Below, piece by piece: positions 22,888-33,699 of a DNA stretch of 64,000 bases (positions are counted from its first letter, which is position 1; each line of letters opens with the position of its first letter). This stretch comes from Ailanthus altissimus (taxonomy: Eukaryota > Streptophyta > Magnoliopsida > Sapindales > Simaroubaceae): assembly GCA_946807835.1 (NCBI GenBank), contig OX327702.1, positions 5,394,001 to 5,458,000 of the forward strand, read 5' to 3'. The translations under genes were made by a program, and so were the position numbers. The notes below the pieces were generated by a model, which saw nothing but the letters and a program-made list of their open reading frames with translations, did not search any database and was not told the DNA's origin.

Positions 22888-24063
22888 CTATTTATCCTCA
22901 TTTTTTCTAAATTCTTCAAACTTTAGTTTCCATCCTTTATTTTCAATCACACGTGCACAGTCAAGTAAAGAACATATGTCAGAGATTTCAGAATCTAATT
23001 GTATATTTGACTCAAATGAATTTATTAAACATATTTCTAAGGGATCGATAGAACTCTCTTTTTGAATATGATCCTCTACAATCGTTTCAATCATGTCGCC
23101 TTCTTCACTTTCACCCTCCTCTTTATATGGTTGCTTACACATATTGAAAACATTGAGTTTAAGTGTCATGTTTCTAAATGAAAGCTTCATTACTCCATTT
23201 ATGCAATTAATCAAAGCGTTAGAAGTTGCTAAAAATGAATGACCTAAAATAATAGGTATCGGATTACATCCTTTAACAGATTCTGTGTCCAAGACAATAA
23301 AATCCACAGGATATATGAATTTATCAACTTGAACTAAAACATATTCCACTGTCCCTCTTGGTACTTTTATTGATCTATTGACAAGTAAAAGAGTTACAGA
23401 GGTTGATTTTAACTCCCCGAGATTGAGCTGCTGATAAACTAAATACGGCAATAAATTCACACTAGCACCAAGATCAAGTAAGGCTTGTTCAATTTTATGA
23501 CTTCCAATAATATATAAAATTGTAGGATAACCAGGGTCTTTATATTTCAAAGCATTATTGTTCTGAAGAATGGCACTTACTTGTTCAGCTAAAAATGCTT
23601 TCTTTTTCACATTCAGTTTTCGTTTTATTGTGCATAAATCTTTTAAAAATTTTGCATAAGAAGGAACCTGTTTAATAGTATCCAGTAAAGGAATATTAAC
23701 TTTTACCTGTTTGAAGATTTCAAAATTTTCAAGATTGTGATTCATCTTCTTAGTACTACGTAATGCATGAGGAAATTGAGGTGGAGGTAAGGGTTTGGTG
23801 TTTTCTTCATTAGGTGTAGGTTTAACACTTTCCTTACTCTTAGAGATTGATTCATCGCTCTCATAAGGTTCAAGAATTTTTTTTTCAATAATTTTACCAC
23901 TCCGAAGAGTGATAACTGCTTTAACTTGATCCATGTGTTGGCTTCCTGAACTACATGGATTTGAGTTATATTGTCCTTTGGGGTTTGGCTGTGGTTGAGA
24001 AGGAAATTTTCCTTTCTCATGAATGTTCAGTGCAGATGCAAATTTAGCAAGAGTATCTTTCAA
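22888..24063 (-). CDS. Athila gag C-terminus and aspartic protease, open frame of 391 codons
   Basis: The longest open frame in the nested block. It has a Gln/Pro/Ser-rich gag tail (residues 1-100) with ITLRSGK, a basic linker (about 140-160), then the aspartic protease with ALLDLGASVNLLP around residues 194-206 and IILGHSFLATSNALIN at about 270-290, an acidic stretch (EEGESEEGD) and an end before RT. DLGAS replaces the more common DTGAS, as is usual in Athila. The upstream gag half is in other frames with stops, so the internal ATG at 24063 is not a natural start. It is a fragment that happens to be open. Confidence 0.8.
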   Translation of the reverse strand: MKDTLAKFASALNIHEKGKFPSQPQPNPKGQYNSNPCSSGSQHMDQVKAVITLRSGKIIEKKILEPYESDESISKSKESVKPTPNEENTKPLPPPQFPHALRSTKKMNHNLENFEIFKQVKVNIPLLDTIKQVPSYAKFLKDLCTIKRKLNVKKKAFLAEQVSAILQNNNALKYKDPGYPTILYIIGSHKIEQALLDLGASVNLLPYLVYQQLNLGELKSTSVTLLLVNRSIKVPRGTVEYVLVQVDKFIYPVDFIVLDTESVKGCNPIPIILGHSFLATSNALINCINGVMKLSFRNMTLKLNVFNMCKQPYKEEGESEEGDMIETIVEDHIQKESSIDPLEICLINSFESNIQLDSEISDICSLLDCARVIENKGWKLKFEEFRKNEDK

Positions 24064-25283
24064 ATCAGCAAATGTTTGAGCTTTTTGAGAATTAACAGAC
24101 TATTATTTTTCAATGAATGTATGCAAGGTTTTTTCAAGATTTTTCCTAGGAGGTGGGATATATGGTGCATAACCTTGATGATTTTGAAAGTTTCGGTGTG
24201 GTTGGAAAGGTAGTTGTGAAGCTTGTACTTGAGTGTCATTCCTTCAACTAAAATTCGGGTGATTTTCCCATCCAGGATTATAGTTTTGTGAAAATGGGTT
24301 ATTGTTTGACTGTTTAAACATGTTTAGAACATTGACTTGTTCATGGAGACATTCCCTAAATGCAGGCAAAGTTGGGCAATCATTGGTAAAGTGATCATAG
24401 GTTTTATAAATGTGACACACAATTTCTTGAATTGATTTTATTTGACCACTCTTTTTCATTTCTAAGGTTTCGACTTTTCTAGCACGGGATGCTAATTTGG
24501 CTTGAAGGTCATGGTCTTCCCTAAGATGATAAATACCCCCACTAGATGTAGTGGTTTAATTTTTGCTGGATGCCTCACAGGTACCAACAGTGTCCCAATT
24601 TTGAGTATTTTCTGCTAGTAAGTCAAGATAGCTCATTACCTCTTCTAGGTATTTTTCCTCAAATGTTCCATTACACATCATTTCTACCATTTGCCTAACT
24701 TGGGGTGTTAAGCCCTCATAGAAATTTGAGACTAATCTCTATGTTTCAAAGCCATGATGGGGACAGGTATTAAGTAATTCTTTATACCTTTTCCAACATT
24801 GATAAAGGGTCTCTCCTGATTTTTAGGCAAAAGTGGTGATTTGTCTTTTGAAAGAATTTGTTCTATGGGAGGGAAAAAACTTTTTCAGGAATTGTTGTTG
24901 CATCTCATCCCATAAAGAAATGGATCCTGGCCTAAGGTTTTGTAGCCAAGTTTTAGCTTTATCTTTTAAAAAAAAGGGAAAAGCTTAAGTCGAATTGTGT
25001 TCATGATATAATTTTTATCATTATAAGTGTTACACACTTCTTCAAATTCTCTTAAATGTAGATAAGGGTTCTTTGCATCTAAGTCATGAAAAGTGGGTAA
25101 AAGTTTGATAATGTCTGGCTTAAAATTAAAATGCGTTGCATCTGAAGAAAAAATTAAGCAAGATGGTGCACCGGTTCGTGTAGGGTTCATATAGTCTCTA
25201 AGTGTCCTAAGTCGGTTATAGTCATTATGTTGAGACTGATTGTCCCCTGGGTCTATGAGTCCCTCAATTTAATTTTCGTTCAT
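24064..25283 (-). pseudogene. Athila gag N-terminal half
   Basis: ATG at 25283 (MNEN, then a stop). The capsid region includes LPTFHDLDAKNPYLHLREFE, KAKTWLQNL, SISLWDEMQQQFLKKFFP and YQCWKRYKELLNTCPHHGF. The zinc knuckle has lost its second cysteine (C-H-I-Y where C-x2-C is expected, then H-x4-C). In-frame stops occur after MNEN, near 24825 and near 24750. Confidence 0.85.
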
Positions 25284-25559
25284 GATGTTAATTAGTAAAA
25301 AATGAGAAGATGAAGGAAAATCTAACAAATTATTAAAGGAAGTTTTGCAATTACCTTTCACCAAACGATGAGAATAAGGATCTCGAAACCAACCGTTCAT
25401 AAAAAGAAATAAAATGAAATACAATAACAATAAATAATACAAATAAGAGAAAAATAAATATTAAACACAAGTAAATAAAATAGGAAAAACTAAAAGCAAA
25501 ATAAAGATAAATAATTAGAAGTTAGATTAGTAATGTTAGATTATATAATAAACAGGAAA

Positions 25560-25850
25560 ATAAATAAAGCACGTTAGGAGGCTCGGCCTTCCATGAAAAA
25601 AAAAGCAAAAATAAAAATAGAATAATAAATAAAGTAATTCACGTTAGGAGGCTCGGCCTTCCATAAAAATAAAAAGCGAATAATAAATAAAGAGTATGAG
25701 GCTCAGCCTTCCATAAAAATGAAAAGTAAAAATAATAAATAACTAAAACAAGTTAGGAGGCTTAGCCTTCTATAAAAAATTAAAAAAATAAAAATAAAAA
25801 GCAAATAAAATAAAGTAAAGCACGTTAGGAGGCTCAACCTTCCATGAAAA
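25560..25850 (-). repeat. five leader repeats with a conserved hairpin
   Basis: Between PBS and gag, the plus-strand string GTTAGGAGGCTCGGCCTTCC recurs five times, with starts near 25573, 25642, 25688 (shortened), 25752 and 25825, each followed by an A-rich spacer of variable length. GGAGGC-TCG-GCCTTCC can pair as a 6-bp stem with a three-base loop. Position in the genomic RNA leader suggests a structural or packaging role. The function is inference. Confidence 0.85.
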
Positions 25851-25896
25851 TCAAATAAACAAACAAACAACAACAAAACAAAATATTAATTTTACC

Positions 25897-25914
25897 TCCT
25901 CAGCAACGGTGCCA
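25897..25914 (-). other. Athila primer-binding site
   Basis: The minus strand reads TGGCACCGTTGCTGAGG, six bases inside the 5' LTR. It resembles the TGGCGCCGTTGCCGGGG-type PBS common to Athila and Tat elements, with decay changes. Confidence 0.75.
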
Positions 25915-25920
25915 AAAACT

Positions 25921-27351
25921 TGACACGTCCAGAATATATGAGTTATTTCTAAGTGCAGGATTGTTAAAGTAATAAATAACCCGATGAGAACGGGGTAGAT
26001 CCATAGGGAAGTAAAATTAAAATTACAAATTATAAACACTTTTAAGATAATTAATGCATTAGAAGATGTTTGGAAATATTATTTCAATTAACCAATTCAA
26101 ATAAAAAGCTAAGATTAGGGGGATTCACTCTTTGCATAAAAAGTAAGAATATATTTAACTTTTTTTATAACTCAATTAGAATCCTCACACAAAGGAGGTT
26201 CCAACCGAAAAATATAGCAATTAAAGTTCATCATCATTTATATAGTGATTAGTATTTATTTCTTTCAATTATTATACACCAAATCTTATAAATGGGTTCA
26301 AGTATTTATTATGTCAATATTTATATTTGTCTACAATAAATCAAGACTCTCACTTTACAAGAAAGATTATATACACCAAATCTTGTAAATGGTTTCAAGA
26401 ATTTATTGTATCAAGTATTAAGTTTGTCAATAATAAATCAAGAATCACCACTATAGAAGAAAGAGTATTAATTCTACAAACAAAATAAATACATCATATA
26501 TAAATTTGCATAACTTAAAAATAAAGCATTAAATTCATGAATAAATATTAAACATATCTTATTACCTTGCCAAGAGCTTCACCTTTTCACCTTAGCTTAA
26601 AGAAAATTATTTGGACCTAATAAAACTAAAGAAAAAGAAAAGAAATGGAATAAGAAATAACATGATTTAATAGTAAACAAGAGAAATAATATTACAAAGA
26701 AATGGATACAAAGGACTAGTATTTTGAACTAAATTCTAACTTTCTAATTACATATTTTAGGCATAAACAAGCCACTTATTTATAGAAAAATATAGATAAA
26801 TCGAGACAAATTTGGAGGGAACCACTTGGTTGATGAAAGTCAAGAATAGTGGCAAAATAATTTGCATTAATTATCACTAAGGCACCCACTTGATTATCCA
26901 ATTTGGAATTGATGTGATCCGAATTAGCTGTCACTCAAAACATAAAAGTTATAGATAAGTATTTTATCTTTTCAAATTAAGTGATCTCATACATATTAGA
27001 TACGTATTTATATAGTTATGGGCCAAATACTGAGGACTATTCAAACTAGGCCTATACTACAGATCATTTCTGCTCTAGGCCATTTTCACCCTCTAAACAC
27101 TCGAATTTCAAATGCTTTATGAAATATAATATGTTAGTCCATTGAGTCAGTTCTTCACAGGATCAAGAATCGCCTCAATTGGATCTTTAGGTAGAAAGTT
27201 ATGCCCATTTTATCAAACCTACCACAAAATAGTTAAAAGATAATTAGGTACAATATTGTAAACATACTTAAGTTAAGAAAATTAAATACACTAGTAATAT
27301 AAAATAATCATGTAAAACTCTTATTAAATGTGTAATTTCAAGTGTTCATCA
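25921..27351 (-). repeat. Athila 5' LTR
   Basis: 1,431 bp, the same length as the 3' LTR. TG..CA ends: minus-strand start TGATGAACACTTG, end GGACGTGTCA. Confidence 0.95.
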
Positions 27352-27356
27352 AGCCT
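27352..27356. repeat. target-site duplication AGCCT (right)
   Basis: Exact copy of 15418-15422. Confidence 0.95.
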
Positions 27357-28700
27357 CATCCTCAAAGATGCACTTTACTAAAGCAAGTGTACGCTGCTCA
27401 TTTATCAGAAAAATATATTAAGGTTCGGTCAGTTTTGACCAATGAGGGACAAGCTAAATCACCCTTGATTACTTGGGTGTTTGGTTTGGCCATCTTTAAG
27501 CTATGCTGCTTTACACCCTGTTTGAGCACAATAGTAGTAACATTGGGATCCTACAGTGCTGCAGATGCCACTTGCTCATCTCCTTCAAATAGGTTGGGAT
27601 CAACATGAATTATTTATATTGACTTGTTTGATTTCCATCTAAAAATTATCTAATGCATGATGGATAAAAATATCTTATTTAAATGGATCCAATCTCGCCA
27701 TAGAAGGACGTTGTAGTCACTTAGTGCATTGACATTATAAAATAGCTCTTCCTTTTAGATATGGCCGACTTTTACCTTGATTGAAATGAACCCATCATTT
27801 GGGGTTTTGCGGTCTGCGAAGTCTATCATAACGACCTCGAAGTGCTCTAAGTCGCTTTTATTAATGCCCAACCTCCTTAGCATTCGTAAGGATAAAATGT
27901 TGACTCTATATCCATTATCAATTAAGATCCTCTTACATGGATCCCGTTTAGGTCGACTTTCACATATAGTGACCAGATATGTTTAGTCATATTATCCTTT
28001 GGATGTGAAAGTGTTAACGGAGTCGGCTCGTCTAATTCATTGCTTATATGGCAGATGTCGACGACATCACTATCCAGTATGGACATTTGTCTGGGTTTCG
28101 TTTGAAATGATTCAGGCAATATAATAGCCATGTTGATATTCTGTTTAGGGGATTTGTGTGTTGATTCATTCATAGACCGATCCTTATTCAAATAATTGAT
28201 GGGATTACTAAGGTCGGTCTGATCCTTATCGTCAGCTCTTAGTTGTTCTAGCTTCTTTTTGAGTAGTTTCCATATTTTTCGAGGCTAGTTACCTACTTTG
28301 ATTGGCCTAAAAGGTCGTAGGTCCTTTGAAGCTCTATTTTCATAAATCTTTTTATTGAGGCTCTAAATTTTTAAAAGGGTTTCTGCATCTTAATCCTTTC
28401 TTTTGTTCTGGGCAGCCTATTCAAGTCGCCTAAGTTGTTCGAGCCTCTGTTATCATCTTTATTGAGTTTTGGTTGGTCTGGATTGGATGGAGATATGCCT
28501 CTCAAGACAATCAAAGACACTTTGTCTGGGCTTGTTACTTTCCCACTGGTCGATGGTGTTGGGCCTCGGCTTAAAAATTTGTAAAGGTTGTTTCATAGTG
28601 GTCTTATCCTCTGGATCACCCTAGACCTTCTAAAAAGTGGTTTGGCATTGAAGGCAAACAAAACAAGACTCTGTGGTGGTCGGCTAAGTCTCTGAGATTA
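27357..28700 (-). pseudogene. Tat aspartic protease region and pre-RT linker
   Basis: The minus strand from 28191 reads a linker with FQTKPRQMSILDSDV, then LYVKVDLNGIHVRGxLIDNGYRVNILSLRMLRRLG and a downstream N-x-L-L-W-R-D-W-I-H string near 27690, the protease fold of Tat polyproteins (active-site D-N-G where D-x-G is expected). A D-P-N-L-F-E / GVKQHSLKMAK linker follows to 27430. The RT that should come next is absent: the far side of the Athila insertion resumes in RNase H. The loss therefore preceded or accompanied that insertion. Confidence 0.75.
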
Positions 28701-29230
28701 GTTCTATTATAATTGTTTCTTTCTATTCTAGTCGCTTCAATGGCCGAATCATTAATTTAGAATTTTAATCTCGGCCTATGTGACATTTGGAAGTCTAATA
28801 ACGACCCTTCATCTAATAGCGTCCTTTTTCTTGGGACGATTACATTTATAACTGTTGAGGGTAAGAGATCTGTTTCTACCAAAGAAGCCTTTTCTTTGAA
28901 GGTAAAGAATAATTGACCTTCATCGATCAGCCTTTGTATTTCATTCCTAAAAATCACACTGTTATTCATATTGTGTCGCCAAGAATTATACCACTTGTAA
29001 TCATCCTTTCTTGCTCATTGATCAACTAGAAGAATAGTATGGCCTTCGGATAACTTGATCTGTTTATCATTCAAAAGTTAGTCAAAAATTTGATCAGCCT
29101 TTTTCAGGTCAAATAAGTATTCCTTTGCAATTTGAGTATTTTTGCCGAACTTTTTTTTTCTCCGTTGGGTGTCACCTTCCTCAATGTTAAACATTCATAA
29201 TGTCTTTCTTTGACAACCTCAGCTAAATAT
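28701..29230 (-). pseudogene. Tat gag C-terminal part
   Basis: Reading on the minus strand from 29230: QQYLAEVVKERHYE, EYLFDLKKADQIFD, LLNDKQIKLSEGH, a W-Y-N-S-x-x-H-N-M-N-N-S string, then FRNEIQRLIDEGQL and a VNVIVPRK-like end. This is the post-capsid region of Tat gag. It is broken by frameshifts near 29150 and 28980. Confidence 0.75.
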
Positions 29231-32200
29231 TGTTGGTAGTGGATCTATATACGTATAGGTGTATGCATGTGCAATTGTGTCTATTGCCTAAATACATATC
29301 AAATACATATTTAAGTCTGACAGAAGTGTAAAATATGCAATAAATACAATAAATAAAATATATTAATTGCATTAATATATTTTTTCGGAGTCCGCATGAA
29401 GATCAACTCGCAGGCAGTTTTAATCACCAACAGGGTGGGCTTGGTGAGCTAGAACAGCAGCCTAATACTTAGCACGAGATTAACTCTTAGTCCCCAAAAT
29501 GACCGAGTGTGTGTTTATATCATTTTCTCCAAAAGGATAAGAAATGGAGAGTTTGAACCAATTCACAATTACTTCAATTGGAGATATAGAGGAAAAATGA
29601 AATAATTTCATTTCCCCTCCTCCCCTTTTTTTTTTTCTTCTTTTCCTCTTTTCCTTCATTTCTTCTCCGATTTCTCTTGGCCAATTTTTGGCCCTCACAC
29701 ACTCTCTCTCTTTCTTTCTTTATATATATATATATATAATATAATAATGTATTATATAATATTAAAAAAGTGATATTTGATTATTTAACTATTAAATAAT
29801 CAAAATGAGAAATATCTATTTTACTCCTCATAAATAGTTACCAAGTCTACCTTTAGTGGGTTCCACCAAATTCTACACTTGAGTAAATTTAACCGAGAGT
29901 CCACAATACGTCATGTGTCTTTATACAATTAGTAAATAATAATTATTAACTAATTATTATATTTAACACTTAAATACAGATATGCACGTATTCCTATGGT
30001 AGTGCTGAACATTGCTGGATTAAACATTTTAATCCGGCACGCTGCCCTAGTGTACAACGAGTACACTTCATATTGCGAGACTCCCTAGGTTCTACGCCTG
30101 ATTCGTTAAATAGAGTTATTCCATGAGTCCGTGAGCAATGCCCTACATTCACGGATATACAAATTAGTGCGTTGAACTATGTAAGTTGAGATTACAACAC
30201 ATACGTATAGTCCTTCCATCATGATATCCTGGATGTGCGGGGATATAGATTATCACTGCCAAATCCCCAGTGATCATCCATGTCTTATCTCGAGACTTGT
30301 ATCTCACTGAATAATATGTGCAAACTCTTTTGTCATATTGTTCTTGTCGGCGCAGTCGGATCTTAGGCACGTAGGTGTATGCATGTGCACTTGTATCTAT
30401 TGCCTAACGCAGCGAAAATATAAATTTTACAATAAATATAATAAATAAATATATTAATCACATTAATATATTAATAAAGTTAGAGAACTCACCAAACGTG
30501 TAAGGTTATACACGTATTTTTACTAGAGTCTGCATGGAGACCAACTCACGTGCAATTCTAGTCACCAACTCAGTAGACTTGATGAGTTAGAACAACAGCT
30601 TCATATTTATCCTGGGATTAACTCTTAATCCCCAAAATGGTCGGTCAGGAGTGAATTTATATTCTTTTCTCCAAAAGGATAAAAAAATGGATATTTGAAA
30701 CAATTTATAATTACTCTAATTGGAAGTATAGAGGAAAAATGAAACATTTTTCCTCTACTCCTCTTTTTTTTTTCTTTTCTTTCTTTCTTCTTCCCCTTTC
30801 TCTTCCATTTCTTCCTCTCTTCTCTCCCTCGGCCGTTTAGCCAAATCTCTTGCTTCTCTTCTCTCTTTTCTTTCTTTATATATATATATATATATAATAT
30901 AATATAATAATATATAATATAAAAAGAGAGAGAGAGAATGATTATTTAACAATTAAATAATCATAGTGTGTAATAACCATTTTGCCCCTCATAAATAGTT
31001 ACCAAGTTTACCCCTTAATAGGTCCTACCAAATTCCACACTTAGGTAAACTCAACTGAGGATCCACAATACGCTACATGTCCTTATACAATTAGTAAATA
31101 ACAATTATTAACACATTGTTATATTTAACACTTAAATACAGACACGCACGCATTCCCGTGAAATCGCTGAATATTGCTGGATTAAACAATTTAATCTGGC
31201 ACGCTGCCCCAGTGCACAACGAGTACACTCCATATCGCGGGACTCCTTAGGTCCTACGCCTAATTCGTCAAATGGAACTATTCTAAAAGTCTGTGAGCAA
31301 TGCCCCACACATACGTCACGGATATACAAACCAGCATGTTGAACCATACAAGTTGAGGTTACAACGCATATGTATAGTCCTTCCGTCATGATATCCAGGA
31401 TGTGCGAGGATATAGATTATCACCGTCAAATACTCATGTGCTCATCCATATCCTATCTCCAGACTTGTATCTCAATGAACAATATGCGCAAACTCCTTTG
31501 CCATATTATTCCACCCTAATAAAACTTTTTCCTAGAATGATTGCTTGTGGCCACAAGATTTTCTAAGATACAGTCTCGAAGCATCTGGATATCAAACTCC
31601 ATATAGGAGCTGACGGATCTCATATCTGTATGCACTAGACTCCATAAGCATCGGACTATACCCAACGACACCCATGTGGTCACACCATAAAAGGTCTGTG
31701 ACATGTGTGGAGCCAAAGTATGGTGGATCACTTATAAGTCCACCGTGGCACTCAGGTCAAAGGACCACGTATACTACTTAACTCAAGAGGACCCTCAATT
31801 GACGGCTTACATTAAATGTCTATCGGAGGCCCTTGTGAGTCTGTCTCATATCCAGTCCTAACTGGATACCCAAATGTCAATACGAGCTTCAAGCTCATGG
31901 TCAGTCAGGAACGACCATCTATACCCGATAGATACGACATATACTGATCTATATATAAAAGTATTCACCGACAGACCTACATCGACAAAAATAGATCAAG
32001 GATAATTATTCGAGAATATACTTGTGCAACTTGCCTTTCTTAGCGCCAGATTGCAACTCTTGTAACTATGCAGTTACTAGTATATTCTCAGGTGTATGTC
32101 CCATTACAAACAAGACTCTAACTCTTGGATCAGCTGAGTATTATAACCAGCTAACACTTAGCTATGCTAACATTTAGTAATTATATATCTCAGCGTGGCT

Positions 32201-33236
32201 AACTATGAGCCGTTATTTAAAAATTTTAGATCTGATCCGAACTCCTTCAGATCTACAATGTCTATAACGTTACATGCATATTACCATATAAATTGGTATT
32301 ATCGATTTAATGAGGATGTACACTTGTATAAATACACAAGTATATGTACATTCAGGGATGACACGTAAGCACCGACCATAACATTTCTACCCTAACAGAA
32401 CTCTTTTTAAGGATGATTGCTTGTGGCCATAAGACGTTTTGAGATATAGTCTCGAAGCATCTGGATATCTAACTTCATATGGGAGCTGACGGATTCCATA
32501 TATGTACACACCAGACTCAATAAGCATCAGACCATACCCAGCGGTCACACAATGAAATGTCTATGACATGCGTGAAACTAAAGTATAGTGGATCATTTAC
32601 AAGCCCACCATGGCACTCAAGTTAAAGGGCCACGTATACTACTCAATTTGAGAGGATCCTCCATTGACGGCTTACATTGAATGTCTATCGGAGGCCCTCA
32701 TGAGTCTGTCCCATATTCAGTCCTAACTGGATACCCATATGTCAATACGAGCTCTAAGCTCACAGTCGTTTAGGAATGACCATCTATACCCTATAGGTAT
32801 GACATATGCTGATCTATATAAAAGTATCCACCGATAGACCCACATCGGTAGAAATAAATCTGAGATGATTATTCGAGAACATGCTTGTGCAACTAGTATT
32901 TTCTAGCACCCAATTGCAACTATGTAGTTACTAGTATATTCTCTTCTCTATGTCCTATTACAAACAAGGCTCCAACTCTTGGATTTGCTAAGTATTATAA
33001 CCAGCTAACACTTAGCTATACTAACAGTTAATTATATGTCTAAGTATGGCTAACTGTGAGCCCTTATCTAAACTCCTTTAGATTTGATCTGAACTCCTTC
33101 AAATCTAAAATGTATGTAATATTACATTGCATAATACCATATTAATTGATATTAACGATTTAATGGGAATGTACACTTATATAAATACACAAGTATATGT
33201 ACATTCAGGGATGACACGTAAGCACCGACCCTAATA
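29231..33236 (-). mobile_element. 2-kb-family LTR split by a second LTR of the same family
   Basis: Its two halves (29231-30344 and 32384-33236, about 1.97 kb together) match the two halves of the inserted LTR. The minus-strand start TATTAGGGTCGGTGCTTACG (decayed TGTTAGGG) and end CACTACCAACA fit the family. It interrupts Tat gag: QQYLAEVV coding resumes at 29230. Flanks AATAT and ATGGA do not match clearly. ORFs in this stretch (for example 29480-29698, 30755-30952) are purine/pyrimidine runs or LTR sequence. Confidence 0.75.
30345..32383 (-). mobile_element. solo LTR inserted into an LTR of its own family
   Basis: 2,039 bp with TG..CA ends (plus strand TGTCGGCGCAG ... CGACCATAACA), flanked by GTTCT (30340-30344) and TTTCT (32384-32388), a 5-bp duplication with one change. 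The order half A, half A, half B, half B along 29.2-33.2 kb is what such an insertion predicts. No internal coding sequence remains. Confidence 0.85.
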
Positions 33237-33432
33237 ATGGACAGCTTGATAGGTACCAACCTTGAACTCGTAAGGCCTATATGGAATGAGTTCCAAGGTT
33301 CCAAGGAAGGGAGGTAAGGTTTTCTGAGGGAGGCTATGGGTCGCTAGTGCTTGACTGGTGGTGAGAGTGAGGGATAGTGATCCTAGTGCTGGTTGGATCA
33401 TAGAGATAGTAGGGCCCACACCTCAACAAAAA

Positions 33433-33667
33433 GGTCGACCTTTTTGATAGAGTTATGGGGCCTATCAAACACCTTGGGTCTACCAGGGTATACCAAATGG
33501 GAGGCGCTGGGGCCCCAACACACCCTGCATCTCATGCACGACCTCCCAAGAATTCGAGCCTGGGACTTTCCCTTTATATTGCCTTAGTAACTCGTCCTTG
33601 TACCCATCGGCATACCCTGGTGGACCTAAGGTATTTGGTAGGCCCCATATACTCTATCAAATATACC
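33433..33667. mobile_element. small inverted-repeat element (MITE-like)
   Basis: Arms 33433-33490 and 33613-33667 are imperfect reverse complements over about 55 bases (TTTGATAGAGT..ATGGGGCC, AAACACCTTGGGTCTACCAG against CTGGTGGACCTAAGGTATTT). The loop is about 120 bp and GC-richer than its surroundings. It overlaps three mutually inconsistent short ORFs that I treat as spurious. No target duplication was identified; 33237-33432 may belong to the same insertion. Confidence 0.6.
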
Positions 33668-33699
33668 TATTCAGTATCTCACACGTCTGATTCAATGTT

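Larger units (their letters stand above)
15423..27351 (-). mobile_element. complete Athila-like Ty3/gypsy retrotransposon carrying a LOG-like gene
   Basis: It is 11,929 bp long with LTRs of exactly 1,431 bp each, TG..CA ends and a perfect AGCCT duplication. Minus-strand order: 5' LTR, PBS, leader with five hairpin repeats, gag, protease (DLGAS), RT, RNase H, integrase, cargo region with LOG-like pseudogene, PPT, 3' LTR. The pol wording (protease D-L-G-A-S-V-N, RT GYSSYYQI, integrase [16 protein letters not shown] followed by a LEHKAYWAI tail) is typical of Athila. The two LTRs differ at roughly 50 positions by eye (about 3.5-4%), so this is a fairly recent insertion in an older Tat element. 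All ORFs except gag-protease are broken. Confidence 0.95.

Noticed and set aside
29480..30952. short Lys/Arg/Glu-rich ORFs
   Set aside because: They come from purine/pyrimidine runs inside LTRs.
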